Assembly: GCA_036495525.1 (NCBI GenBank)
Contig: DASXMR010000046.1
Span: forward strand, 1 to 64,000
DNA length: 64,000 nt
Origin: DASXMR01 sp036495525
GTDB taxonomy: Bacteria > Actinomycetota > Actinomycetes > Streptosporangiales > Streptosporangiaceae
Reading direction: 5' to 3'
Every line of letters starts with the position of its first letter. The first letter of the stretch is position 1. Below the pieces are notes generated by a model that was given only the letters and a program-made list of their open reading frames with translations, was not told where the DNA came from and made no database searches. The translations under genes were made by a program, and so were the position numbers. Positions 50,598 to 58,862 of this stretch are shown one piece after another.

Positions 50598-51290
50598 TCA
50601 GCAGCTGACCAGAATGCCGTCCGCCAGTGCGATCACGTCGTCGCAGGCGAGCGACAGCGCGACCGGGTCGCGGCCGGTGAGCACGATCGCCGTCTGGCGG
50701 CCGAGGTCCCTGATGCCGTCGCTGAGCGCGGCAGCATCGCGTGGCGAGAGGTCATCGAGCAGGCCCTCGAGCAGCAGCAGGCTTGGCTCGTGCACGGCAG
50801 CGGCGGCGAGCCTGGCCCGCCTGGCCACCGGCTCGGGAGCCGAGCGCAGCGGTACCTCCGCCCACGCGGTCAGCTCGAGCCGGTCGATGATGGCGGCGGC
50901 GAGCAGGTGCCGGTCGCCGGCCGGCAGCCTGGCGATCCTGGCCGCATGCTCGACCAGGCCGCGGATCCGGTAACCCGGCGGCGGGCGCAGCCCCGAGCGG
51001 CGGGCCACGCCGACCTGGCGGCGCACGGCGAGCCGGCCGCGCGGGGCGCTGAGATCCTGGCCGAGCACGCGCAGCTCGCCGTAAGCCGGCCGGGACAGCC
51101 CGGCGAGCACGTCGATGACCGCGCTCGCGGTATCCGGGCTGGCGGTGCTGATGCCCAGCGACGGCGGCCCGGCGGCCAGCGAGTCAAGCCGGAAGCTCGC
51201 GGCCCGCAGGACGAGATCCCGGCCGTGCCTGACGCCGACCCCGGCTGCCAGCACGGGGCTCAGCCATTCCCCGCCAGCACCGGATCGCAC
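50598..51290 (-). CDS. Degenerate ABC ATPase-like protein
   Basis: The 230-residue product has the length and order of an ABC ATPase: a region before the P-loop, a stretch AGLSRPAYGELRVLGQDL and a Walker B-like LLLLEGLLDDLSPRDAAAL. The Walker A position reads GISTASPDTASAV, without Gly-Lys-Ser/Thr. The LSGGQ signature is replaced by RSAPEPVARRARLAAA. It should therefore bind or hydrolyse ATP poorly or not at all. No permease is adjacent. The GTG at 51290 has GGGGGA upstream and a good promoter. An intact frame suggests a kept non-catalytic role. Confidence 0.65.
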   Translation of the reverse strand: MRSGAGGEWLSPVLAAGVGVRHGRDLVLRAASFRLDSLAAGPPSLGISTASPDTASAVIDVLAGLSRPAYGELRVLGQDLSAPRGRLAVRRQVGVARRSGLRPPPGYRIRGLVEHAARIARLPAGDRHLLAAAIIDRLELTAWAEVPLRSAPEPVARRARLAAAAVHEPSLLLLEGLLDDLSPRDAAALSDGIRDLGRQTAIVLTGRDPVALSLACDDVIALADGILVSC

Positions 51291-51312
51291 ATCATCCCCC
51301 GACTGCGCTCAG

Positions 51313-51341
51313 TTACTATCTACTGCCGGAATATAACTCAA
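51313..51341 (-). promoter_or_regulatory. Candidate promoter of the degenerate ABC ATPase gene
   Basis: On the minus strand TTGAGT (51341-51336) and TAGTAA (51318-51313) are separated by exactly 17 bp, in an AT-rich island in an otherwise GC-rich region. The start would lie about 16 bp before the GTG at 51290. The divergent MarR gene makes this a plausible MarR target. Confidence 0.5.
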
Positions 51342-51386
51342 CGTGACTAACGGTGTCGAAGGCGCCACGCGCGAACCCGATACGGT

Positions 51387-51917
51387 GTGCGTGTGCGCTC
51401 GCCGATGGACCTGCCTTTCGATCCGATCGAGCGCGCTGCCGCGATCTGGGAACGGCGTTTCGGCGACTCGCGCGCGATGGCGGCGGTGACCTCGATCATG
51501 CGGGTGCAGCAGATCCTGCTCGGCGAGCTTGACGCGCTGCTGCGCCCGCACGGCCTGACCTTTGCCAGGTACGAGGCGCTGGTCCTGCTGACCTTCAGCC
51601 GGCAGGGTGCGCTGCCGATGCGGCTGATCGGGCAGCGGCTGATGGTGCACCCGACCAGCGTCACCAACATCATCAACCGGCTGGAGCAGCAGCGGCTTGT
51701 CGTCCGCCGGCCGAACCCGCAGGACGGCCGCGGCACCCTCGCCGAGATCACTTCCGCCGGGCGTGCGAAGGTGCAGCGCGCGACGGCCGACCTGATGGCA
51801 GCCGACTTCGGCATGCCCGGCTACGATCGGGAAGAGCTCACCGAGCTGTTCGGCATGCTGCGCGGGCTGCGGGTGCTGGCCGGCGACTTCGCCGACGACG
51901 CGCCGGCGGGGCGCTGA
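51387..51917 (+). CDS. MarR-family transcriptional regulator
   Basis: The 176-residue product has the MarR winged helix at about residues 45-120: LTFARYEALVLLTFS, recognition helix MVHPTSVTNIINRLEQQ, then the wing with RRPNPQDGRGTLAEIT. Dimerisation helices flank it. The start is uncertain (GTG 51387, GTG 51393 or ATG 51405); TACGGT at 51381-51386 could be a -10 box for a leaderless GTG at 51393. It is divergent from the degenerate ABC ATPase gene. Confidence 0.85.
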   Translation: MRVRSPMDLPFDPIERAAAIWERRFGDSRAMAAVTSIMRVQQILLGELDALLRPHGLTFARYEALVLLTFSRQGALPMRLIGQRLMVHPTSVTNIINRLEQQRLVVRRPNPQDGRGTLAEITSAGRAKVQRATADLMAADFGMPGYDREELTELFGMLRGLRVLAGDFADDAPAGR

Positions 51918-51941
51918 GCCCGGCCGCTGCGCGCGCGCCGC

Positions 51942-53375
51942 TCATTTCACCAGCTGCGGGCTCCAGCTGCGCCCGCCGTCGCTGGTGGTGAAGATCTCGC
52001 CAGCGGCCGGATTCGCCGGCACGGCCACGCCCTGACTGCTGGTGGTCATGCCCACGTAGCTGAAGCCGCCGGGCGGCGGCGTCGTGACCGTGGCGGCTTT
52101 CCAGGATGCGCCGCTGTCGGTCGAGTAGTAGATGCCGGCGGTGCTCGCCAGGACGACCAGGCCGTCGGCAGACCCGGCGAGCGCGGTGGCGACGCCAGGG
52201 ACGGGGGCGTGGCCAGCCGGGGTCCAACTCGCGCCGGTGGCCGAGGTGTAGATGGTCTTAACCTGCCCGGACGATGCGCTGCCCGGCGGGCTCTGGCAGC
52301 TCAGCACCAGCTGCGGCGCCGTGGCTGTCGCGCCAGAGGCGAGCAGCGCCCCGCTCGGCTGCGTGCCGCTGGCCTGAGGCTGACCGACCGCGCAGCCGTG
52401 CGGGACCTGGCCGGCCAGACGCCATGCGCCGCCAGTCAGCGAGCCAGTCAGCACGGCACCGGTCGGCGTCAGCAGATAGCCAGTACCGGCTTGTCCCGGC
52501 CCGCCAGACGCGAGGACCAGGCTGGCCGCGCCGCTGCCACCGGCCGGCCTCAGCAGCCGGGCGGCCGACGGAACCGGCACATTTTGCCAGCTGCTGCTGC
52601 CCGCGACCGCCGAGTGCAGCGAGAGACTCCCGCAGTTCGCCGCGTCGTCGGCCGGGCCGGCGCACGTGCCGAACACGGCGAAGGCTCGCTGGCCGGCCGC
52701 CTCCAGGTCGATGACTGTCTGACCGCCGGTGTTCACCGGCGACCAGGTCGTTCCGCCGTCGAAGGTCTGGTCGAGCGCCGGACCGTATGCCCAGCCGACC
52801 TGGGTGGTGAGGAAACGGATTTGGCTGACACCGGAGCTGCCGCCCGGCAGGACGCCAGCCAGCCCGGACCAGGTCGTGCCGTAGCTGGCGGTACTCGCCG
52901 CCCTCGTGCACACGGCCGGGCCGCACAGCGCCGTGCCGAGCGCCACGCCGTCGTTTTGGCCGACCATCGTGATCGAGGTGGGCTGGAAGTGGCTGGCCAC
53001 CGGGATTCCGGTCGGCGGCGCGGACTCGGCTGGCTCGCTGGGCTGCGTCGTGGTGCTGGTGGCCGGCTGCGATCGGGGGGACGTGCCGGTGCTGGGGCTA
53101 CCCGGTGATCCGCTCGTGCCGGGAACGACGGAGCCAGCCCGCGACGGGCCAGCGGCGGCGACCTGGGAATGACTGCGCAGCACGGTGCCCACCACCCTGG
53201 GCACGGCGACGGCGGCCGCCACCAGGATCACCGCAGCCCCGGCCGACATGGTCGCCTGCCGGGTCTTGCGGCGCTGCGCCGACCTGGTGATCCGCTGGTA
53301 GGTGCCAGGCGGCGGCGGGAGCGGCTCGATCTCCCGGTCCAGCCAGGCGTCGATCTCGTCGCGTGGGTTAGTCAC
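51942..53375 (-). CDS. Membrane-anchored propeller protein, likely anti-sigma factor
   Basis: The 477-residue product has a short acidic N-terminus (NPRDEIDAWLDREIEPL), one membrane helix (about residues 44-64), a Ser/Thr/Pro linker and a large outer domain. The outer domain has Asp-box (BNR) motifs: TFDGGTTW, STDSGASW and TSDGGRSW. This gives a cytoplasmic arm plus an external beta-propeller. It is encoded directly after the ECF sigma gene, overlapping it by 8 bp, the usual place of an anti-sigma factor. GGGAGA precedes GTG 53375. The ligand is unknown. Confidence 0.7.
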   Translation of the reverse strand: MTNPRDEIDAWLDREIEPLPPPPGTYQRITRSAQRRKTRQATMSAGAAVILVAAAVAVPRVVGTVLRSHSQVAAAGPSRAGSVVPGTSGSPGSPSTGTSPRSQPATSTTTQPSEPAESAPPTGIPVASHFQPTSITMVGQNDGVALGTALCGPAVCTRAASTASYGTTWSGLAGVLPGGSSGVSQIRFLTTQVGWAYGPALDQTFDGGTTWSPVNTGGQTVIDLEAAGQRAFAVFGTCAGPADDAANCGSLSLHSAVAGSSSWQNVPVPSAARLLRPAGGSGAASLVLASGGPGQAGTGYLLTPTGAVLTGSLTGGAWRLAGQVPHGCAVGQPQASGTQPSGALLASGATATAPQLVLSCQSPPGSASSGQVKTIYTSATGASWTPAGHAPVPGVATALAGSADGLVVLASTAGIYYSTDSGASWKAATVTTPPPGGFSYVGMTTSSQGVAVPANPAAGEIFTTSDGGRSWSPQLVK

Positions 53376-53862
53376 CGGTATCTCCCAGCGCGGCCCGCAG
53401 CCGGGCGCGCGCATGATGCAGGTCCGCCTTGACGGTGCCTTCCGGCCGGCCGAGCATGGCCGCCACCTCGCGCACGCCGAGCCCGGCGTAGTAGTGCAGC
53501 AGGAAGGCGCTGCGCAGCCGAGGCGGGAGCGCCTCGATCAGGGCGCGCACGTCCACGTCCTGGGCCGGGTAATAGGCCGGGTCGGCTGGCGCGCCGGCGG
53601 TCATCGCCCGGATCGCGCGCCGTTCCCGGCCCGTCTTCCGCCAGTGGTCCCTCACCAGGTTGGTGGCGATCATGTAGAGGTAGCTCTGCGGATTGTCGAG
53701 CTTGCTCCACCGGGCCATCAGCCTGGTGAACGCCTCCGACGCGATCTCGTGCGCGGTCTCGTCGTCGTCCACCAGCCGCCTGACCCAGCCGGCGAGCCGG
53801 GGATAGCACGCGCTGAACAGGTCCTCGGCCGCTGTGCGGTCGGCAGTCCGGAGCCTTCCCAC
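53368..53862 (-). CDS. ECF-type RNA polymerase sigma factor
   Basis: The 164-residue product has sigma region 2 (YPRLAGWVRRLVDDDETAHE, then NPQSYLYMIATNLVRDHWR) and region 4 (LPPRLRSAFLLHYYAGLGVR with the HTH EVAAMLGRPEGTVKADLHHAR). The GTG at 53862 has AAGGGG upstream; frame extension to 53985 is less likely. Its stop overlaps the start of the membrane-anchored propeller protein, so they are co-translated. The divergent neighbours are four secreted propeller proteins, its possible regulon. Confidence 0.88.
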   Translation of the reverse strand: MGRLRTADRTAAEDLFSACYPRLAGWVRRLVDDDETAHEIASEAFTRLMARWSKLDNPQSYLYMIATNLVRDHWRKTGRERRAIRAMTAGAPADPAYYPAQDVDVRALIEALPPRLRSAFLLHYYAGLGVREVAAMLGRPEGTVKADLHHARARLRAALGDTGD

Positions 53863-54043
53863 TGAGACCCCTTGCCCGGCCGGGCGGCTCGCGGGCCTGG
53901 CCCACACCGCCTGCGCGGCCACGACGTCACCGAGGACCGCGGTGCGGCCCGCGTCGCCTGCGCGATATCCCATTCGTTGTACCACACATTCAGGTGCGTC
54001 ACGGTTGCCGTCCAGCCCGCGCCCGGGTGCCCCCGTAGATACC

Positions 54044-54074
54044 CGGGCACCTGCTGAGACGTCGCAGGTGCCCG
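54044..54074. promoter_or_regulatory. Inverted repeat in the sigma/propeller intergenic region
   Basis: CGGGCACCTG (54044-54053) and CAGGTGCCCG (54065-54074) are perfect 10-bp arms with an 11-nt loop. A partial third copy (GGGTGCCCC) lies just left near 54025. The 317-bp gap 53863-54179 otherwise contains the promoter-like element described next. It could be a terminator in the sigma-gene leader or an operator. Confidence 0.5.
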
Positions 54075-54102
54075 CATGGTTGCGGGGGGTTGCGGCCGGG
54101 GG

Positions 54103-54157
54103 CTGACAATCGCCGCCCTTGCTGATTTAGTTAGCGCACGCTGCCATTTCCGGCAGC
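54103..54157 (+). promoter_or_regulatory. Shared upstream element, copy 1 (promoter boxes plus hairpin)
   Basis: CTGACA (54103-54108), a 17-bp spacer and TTTAGT (54126-54131) look like a promoter. A hairpin follows: GCTGCC (54140-54145), loop ATTTCC, GGCAGC (54152-54157). The whole element recurs before the third propeller gene at 56500 with the same spacing. The hairpin stem has a compensatory T-A to C-G change between the copies. A role in RNA-level or promoter control of the propeller genes is inferred. Confidence 0.6.
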
Positions 54158-54179
54158 CGATTCGAGGGAGATACAGCCG

Positions 54180-55316
54180 ATGCGCCTGCCGCGTGCTGCC
54201 ATGTCTGCCCTGTCCATCCTGACCGGCTGCGCCGCGGCGCTTGCGGTGTCGCTGCCGGCGCAGGCGGCGACCACGGGCTGGCGGGTGAACCACCGGGTGA
54301 AGATCGGCACGGACACTGTGATGACGGCCATCGCGGCGCTGCGCCCGGCCGACGCCTGGGCGATGGGGTTCAGCCTGAAGACCACGAACAGTGATCCCAC
54401 CTCGGTGATCGAGCGGTGGAACGGCCGCAGCTGGCGCCGGGTCACGCTGCCGGCCGGGGTGGCAGCGAAATGGAATGCCAGCTTCCCGATCGCGACGATC
54501 GCGGCGCACTCGGATTCCGACCTCTTCGCGTTTAGCGAGGTTGTGGCGCAGTACCTGCGCCGCAGCGGCACGCACTGGTCGAGCGGGCCGCTGCCGGCAC
54601 CTAGCAGCGGCAGCCATGTGGTCCTGTCCGTCGGCGTTGACCGCGGCCCTGGCAACGTCTGGGCGCTCGGCGGGTCAAGCACCGGCCAGGCCTTCACTCC
54701 CTACGCGGCGAGGTTCAACGGCTCGACCTGGTCGATCGTCCACGTGCCAGGGCACGGCCCGATCGTCGCGGCGAGCGTGCTGTCGGCGAAAGACATCTGG
54801 GCGGTCACCGGCACCCAGGCGCTGGAGCCGACCCTGGTCACCACCAAGCGGCCTGAGGTGCTGCACTGGAACGGCACCTCGTGGCGCACCGTCAAACTGC
54901 CCTCGCGGCTGCCTGGCAACCCTGGCAGCATCATCGCCAGGTCGGACCACGACGTGTGGATCGGCGGCGGCCGCGCGAACGGAAAGGGCGGGACCAACGA
55001 GTACGTCGCGCAGTTCACCGGCAAGGCGCTGCACGTCACGAAGCTGAAGGTGACGGCCACCAAGGCGAAGTTCCGCATGATCAGGCTGGTCAGCGACGGG
55101 CACGGCGGCATCTGGGGGGTCGCGGTCAGCGGGCAGGCGACGTCGTCGCGGCTCTGGCACCGCACCGGCTCGACGTGGCACGGGCCGATGCCGGTGCACC
55201 TCGGCAGCGGCTCATTCCTCTTCTCGATGGCGAACGTCCCAGGAACTACCTCCATGTGGGGCGTGGGCGCAACCGGCAAGGCCGGCCTGATCGCGGTCGA
55301 GGGCCGGGTGCCTTAA
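54180..55316 (+). CDS. Secreted propeller-repeat protein 1
   Basis: The 378-residue product has a signal peptide (cleavage after LPAQA, about residue 29) and a mature part of about seven repeats of 45-50 residues. Each has a core such as ADAWAMG, KDIWAVTG, HDVWIGGG or SMWGVG and, in most, a later Trp-turn (RWNGRSWRRVTLP, HWNGTSWRTVKLP). This predicts a seven-bladed beta-propeller, probably closed by the N-terminal GWRVNHRVKI strand. No catalytic or binding motif is recognised. GAGGGAG precedes the ATG. It is followed after 33 bp by paralogue 2. Confidence 0.75.
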   Translation: MRLPRAAMSALSILTGCAAALAVSLPAQAATTGWRVNHRVKIGTDTVMTAIAALRPADAWAMGFSLKTTNSDPTSVIERWNGRSWRRVTLPAGVAAKWNASFPIATIAAHSDSDLFAFSEVVAQYLRRSGTHWSSGPLPAPSSGSHVVLSVGVDRGPGNVWALGGSSTGQAFTPYAARFNGSTWSIVHVPGHGPIVAASVLSAKDIWAVTGTQALEPTLVTTKRPEVLHWNGTSWRTVKLPSRLPGNPGSIIARSDHDVWIGGGRANGKGGTNEYVAQFTGKALHVTKLKVTATKAKFRMIRLVSDGHGGIWGVAVSGQATSSRLWHRTGSTWHGPMPVHLGSGSFLFSMANVPGTTSMWGVGATGKAGLIAVEGRVP

Positions 55317-55349
55317 CCCGCCGAGCCGGCGCGACTGAGGGGGAATCCG

Positions 55350-56474
55350 ATGCGGATGCTACGCACTGTCCTGCCCGTCCTGGTGGCCTGCGGCGCCCTG
55401 CTCGCCGGGTTGCTGCCTGCCCAGGCGGCGACGAGGACCGGCTGGCGGGTGAACCACCGGGTGCACCTTGACTTTTTCACTGCGATGACGGCGATCGCTG
55501 CGCTCGGCCGGTCCGACGCGTGGGCCATGGGATTGAGCCAGAAGAAGAACGATAAGACGACGGCGATCATCGAGCGCTGGCAGGGCAAGAGCTGGCAGCG
55601 GGTCTTTCTGCCGTCGGGGGTCGCCGCGACGTGGAATACGCCGCTGCCGTTCGCGACTATGGCGGCGCACTCGGACCGCGACCTGTGGGCTTTCAGCCTG
55701 GCCGCCCCGCAGTATCTGCGTCGCGCCGGCCAGCACTGGTCGACCGGCCAGCTGCCGATGGGAACCGGCGGCCTGCCGCCCTTCATCTCCGTTGGCGTGG
55801 ACCGCGGGCCTGGCAACGTCTGGGCGCTGGGCGGCACCGACAACGGCGGAACGATGGCCCCGTACGCGGCCAGGTTCGTCGGCACGACCTGGTCGGTGGT
55901 CCCGGTGCCCGGGCACGGCCCGATCGTGGCAGCCAGCGTGCTGTCGGCGCGGGACATCTGGGCGGTCACCGGCCGCCTGCTGCTGCAGCCGAACCTGGCC
56001 ACCAGCCGGCCCGAGGTCCTGCACTGGAACGGGAGTGCCTGGCATTCGGTGAAGCTGCCTTCCCGGCTGCCCGGCCTGCCCAGCAGCATCAGGGCGGTCA
56101 GCGACCGCGACGTGTGGATCGGCGGCGGTCACGCCAACGCCAAGGGCGGGACCGGCGAGTACGTGGCTCAGTTCACCGGCAAGGCGCTGCGCGTCAGCAA
56201 GCTGAAGGTCAGGGTGACCGGCTCAAAGTTCCACCTGATCCGGCTGGCCAGCGACGGGCACGGCGGGATGTGGGGACTGGCGTCCAACCTGGGCCTGAGC
56301 GCGTCGCGGCTGTGGCACCGCACCGGCGGGACCTGGCACGGCCCGATGCCCGTGCACTTCGGCAGCCAGTCGTCCATGATCTCGATCGCCAACGTGCCGG
56401 GCACGACGTCCATGTGGGGCGTGGGCCTATCACGCAACACCGGCGTGATCGCGGTCGAGGGCCGGCTGCCCTGA
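55350..56474 (+). CDS. Secreted propeller-repeat protein 2
   Basis: The 374-residue product is a paralogue of its neighbours, with a signal ending LLPAQA and the same seven-repeat plan (SDAWAMG, RDLWAFS, GNVWALGG, RDIWAVTG, RDVWIGGG, GGMWGLA, SMWGVG). The segments GHGPIVAASVLSARDIWAVT and RPEVLHWNGS are nearly the same as in paralogues 1 and 3. It lies 33 bp after gene 1 with GAGGGGGA before the ATG and no promoter-like element of its own, so it is the second gene of a two-gene unit. Confidence 0.75.
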   Translation: MRMLRTVLPVLVACGALLAGLLPAQAATRTGWRVNHRVHLDFFTAMTAIAALGRSDAWAMGLSQKKNDKTTAIIERWQGKSWQRVFLPSGVAATWNTPLPFATMAAHSDRDLWAFSLAAPQYLRRAGQHWSTGQLPMGTGGLPPFISVGVDRGPGNVWALGGTDNGGTMAPYAARFVGTTWSVVPVPGHGPIVAASVLSARDIWAVTGRLLLQPNLATSRPEVLHWNGSAWHSVKLPSRLPGLPSSIRAVSDRDVWIGGGHANAKGGTGEYVAQFTGKALRVSKLKVRVTGSKFHLIRLASDGHGGMWGLASNLGLSASRLWHRTGGTWHGPMPVHFGSQSSMISIANVPGTTSMWGVGLSRNTGVIAVEGRLP

Positions 56475-56499
56475 CCTGGCAGTGGCTGGAAATCGGGTG

Positions 56500-56554
56500 C
56501 TGACAATTGGCGCTGATGCTGATTAAGTGAGCGCACGCCGCCATTTCCGGCGGC
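56500..56554 (+). promoter_or_regulatory. Shared upstream element, copy 2 (promoter boxes plus hairpin)
   Basis: CTGACA (56500-56505), a 17-bp spacer and TTAAGT (56523-56528) precede the hairpin GCCGCC (56537-56542), loop ATTTCC, GGCGGC (56549-56554). Box spacing and the loop are identical to copy 1 at 54103, and AGCGCACG before the stem is also shared. The stem differs only by a paired change that keeps it fully complementary. Confidence 0.6.
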
Positions 56555-56578
56555 AGGTCCTAGGGGGGGATCACGCCG

Positions 56579-57715
56579 ATGCGACCGTTGCGCCCTGTCC
56601 TGCCCGTGCTCTGCGTCCTGACCGTCGGTGCCGCCACCCTGGCCGCGGCGCTGCCCGCGCAGGCAGCGACGAAGACTGGCTGGCGGGTGAACCACAAGAT
56701 CACGCTCAGCGGCAATTCGCTCATGACCGGCATCGCCGCCCTCGGAAGGAACGACGCCTGGGCGCTTGGGGTTCAGGAGAAGCCGAACGACGCCCGCGTA
56801 GGCCTGATCGAGCGCTGGAACGGCAAGAGCTGGCGCAGCGTCCCGCTGCCCAAGGGCGTCCGCTCGACGTGGAACGCCGCAGAGCCGATTCCTACCATCG
56901 CGGTGCACTCGGACACCGACTTGTTTGCCTTCAGCCTGTTCGAGCCGGTCTACCTGCGGCGCAGTGGCACGCACTGGTCGACCGGCACGCTGCCCGTAGG
57001 GACCGGCGGTTCTGATGCCCTCATCTCCGTCGGAGTGGACCGCGGCCCTGGGGACGTCTGGGCCCTCGGCGCAACCGAGGACAGCGGGATGATCGTCCCG
57101 TACGCGGCGAGGTTGGACGGCACCTCATGGTCGGTGGTGCCGGTGCCGGGGCACGGCCCGATCGTCGCGGCGAGCGTGCTGTCGGCGAAGGACATCTGGG
57201 CGGTCACCGGCAGCCGCGCGTCGGAGGGAAGCGTGATCACGACCAAGCGGCCAGAGGTCCTGCACTGGAACGGCACGGCGTGGAAGGCCGTGAAGCTGCC
57301 AGCTAAGCTGCCCGGCCTGCCCAGCAGCATCATGGCCGTTTCCGACCATGACGTGTGGATCGGCGGCGGCCACCCGAACGCCAGGCACGGGACCAGCGAG
57401 TATGTCGCGCAGTTCACCGGCAAGGCGCTGCACGTCAGCAAGCTCAAGGTGCGTGCTACTGGGTCGGACTTCCACATGATCCGGCTGGTCAGCGACGGGC
57501 ACGGCGGTATCTGGGGAGTGGCAGCGAACCTGACAGTGACCATCACCAGGGTGTGGCACCGCACCGGCTCGGCCTGGCACGGCCCGCTGAACATTAGCTT
57601 CGGTCACGACTCGCTGCTGTTCTCGATCGCGCACGTGCCGGGGACCACATCCATGTGGGGAGTCGGCGGCGCGGGCAGATCTGCCGTCATAGCCGTCGAG
57701 GGGCGGGTGCCGTGA
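56579..57715 (+). CDS. Secreted propeller-repeat protein 3
   Basis: The 378-residue product is closest to paralogue 1: both share SAKDIWAVTG, KRPEVLHWNGT and RRSGTHWS. The signal ends ALPAQA. About seven repeats follow, with cores NDAWALG, TDLFAFS, GDVWALGA, KDIWAVTG, HDVWIGGG, GGIWGVA and SMWGVG. A stretch of about 60 bp coding for GPIVAASVLSAKDIWAVTG is almost base-identical with gene 1, which indicates recent duplication or gene conversion. It has its own copy of the upstream element. Its stop overlaps the start of gene 4. Confidence 0.75.
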   Translation: MRPLRPVLPVLCVLTVGAATLAAALPAQAATKTGWRVNHKITLSGNSLMTGIAALGRNDAWALGVQEKPNDARVGLIERWNGKSWRSVPLPKGVRSTWNAAEPIPTIAVHSDTDLFAFSLFEPVYLRRSGTHWSTGTLPVGTGGSDALISVGVDRGPGDVWALGATEDSGMIVPYAARLDGTSWSVVPVPGHGPIVAASVLSAKDIWAVTGSRASEGSVITTKRPEVLHWNGTAWKAVKLPAKLPGLPSSIMAVSDHDVWIGGGHPNARHGTSEYVAQFTGKALHVSKLKVRATGSDFHMIRLVSDGHGGIWGVAANLTVTITRVWHRTGSAWHGPLNISFGHDSLLFSIAHVPGTTSMWGVGGAGRSAVIAVEGRVP

Positions 57716-58848
57716 GAGTCCGTGCCTTAACTGCCCTGCCCGTGGCCGCCGGCCTGACCGTGGCCATGCTGCCCGCGACTGTGCTGCCCGCCCTGTCGGC
57801 GCAGGCTAGCTCGACCGCCTGGCGGGTCAGCCACGTGGTCAGCACGGGCCACCCGGCCGTGCTGAGCACCGTGACCACCACCAGCCGGTCTGACGCCTGG
57901 GCGTTCGGCCTCGTCAAGGCCGCTCGCATTACCGGCGTGGTCCGGCACTGGACCGGCAAGACCTGGAACCGGGTGACTCTGCCGGCCGCGGTGGCCAAGC
58001 GCTGGTCGGCGGGGGACCCGCTCGCGGTATCCGGCTCGGCCCCTGGCGGCAACGTGTGGGCGTTCAGCGCCATTACGCCGACCTACCTGCACCACGACGC
58101 CTCCGGCTGGTCAGCCGGCTCGCTGCCCAACCCGGACCAGACGGTCATCCAGCCGTCGGCGACCATCGTCCGCAGCGCCAGTGAGGCGTGGGTCTTCGGC
58201 GGCGCCGAGGACGGACCCGGCGGGACGTTCGTGCCGTACGCCGCGATGTGGAACGGCCTGAGCTGGACAACAGTGCCGGTGCCGGGCACCGGTCCGATCG
58301 TGGCCGCCAGCGCGGTATCGCTCGATGACTTCTGGGCGGTCACCGGCACCCAGGAATTCGAGAGCAGCGTCACTACGAGCAAGCCCGTGCTGCTGCACTG
58401 GGACGGGATCAGCTGGAGCACCGTGCACCTGCCGGCCAGGCTGCCCGGCAGCCCAAGCAGCATCCTGGCGGTCTCCGATCACGACGTCTGGATCGGCGGC
58501 CGGAGGCCGAACGGGCCTGCCCGCACCGAGTACGCGGCGCAGTACACCGGCACCGCTCTGCACGTGCACAAGCTCCGCGTCGCCGCCCGGCAGGGGAGCT
58601 TCAGCATGGTGCGGCTGGTCAAGGACGGGCATGGCGGCGTGTGGGGGCTGGGCGTCGCGCCGTCGCTGCTCGCGTCCCGGCTCTGGCACCTGACCGGGGG
58701 ATCGTGGCACGGTCCGATCGAGCCTCGGCTTGGCCGCAGGGCCGCGCTGCTCTGGCTGGCCAGGGTGCCGAACACGGCATCGGTCTGGGGCTCAGGCCAC
58801 GTCGGCAGCGCGAACGGCCTGATCGCCGTCGACGGCCGGCTGCCCTGA
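57712..58848 (+). CDS. Secreted propeller-repeat protein 4
   Basis: The 378-residue product is the most diverged paralogue: signal ending ALSAQA, repeats with cores SDAWAFG, GNVWAFS, SEAWVFGG, DDFWAVTG, HDVWIGGR, GGVWGLG and SVWGSG, and Trp-turns such as HWTGKTWNRVTLP and HWDGISWSTVHLP. The GTG at 57712 overlaps the stop of gene 3 (GTGA), so they are translationally coupled. A frame extending upstream to 57655 is inside gene 3 and is rejected. Confidence 0.75.
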   Translation: MRVRALTALPVAAGLTVAMLPATVLPALSAQASSTAWRVSHVVSTGHPAVLSTVTTTSRSDAWAFGLVKAARITGVVRHWTGKTWNRVTLPAAVAKRWSAGDPLAVSGSAPGGNVWAFSAITPTYLHHDASGWSAGSLPNPDQTVIQPSATIVRSASEAWVFGGAEDGPGGTFVPYAAMWNGLSWTTVPVPGTGPIVAASAVSLDDFWAVTGTQEFESSVTTSKPVLLHWDGISWSTVHLPARLPGSPSSILAVSDHDVWIGGRRPNGPARTEYAAQYTGTALHVHKLRVAARQGSFSMVRLVKDGHGGVWGLGVAPSLLASRLWHLTGGSWHGPIEPRLGRRAALLWLARVPNTASVWGSGHVGSANGLIAVDGRLP

Positions 58849-58862
58849 CCGCCCGGCCGGCT

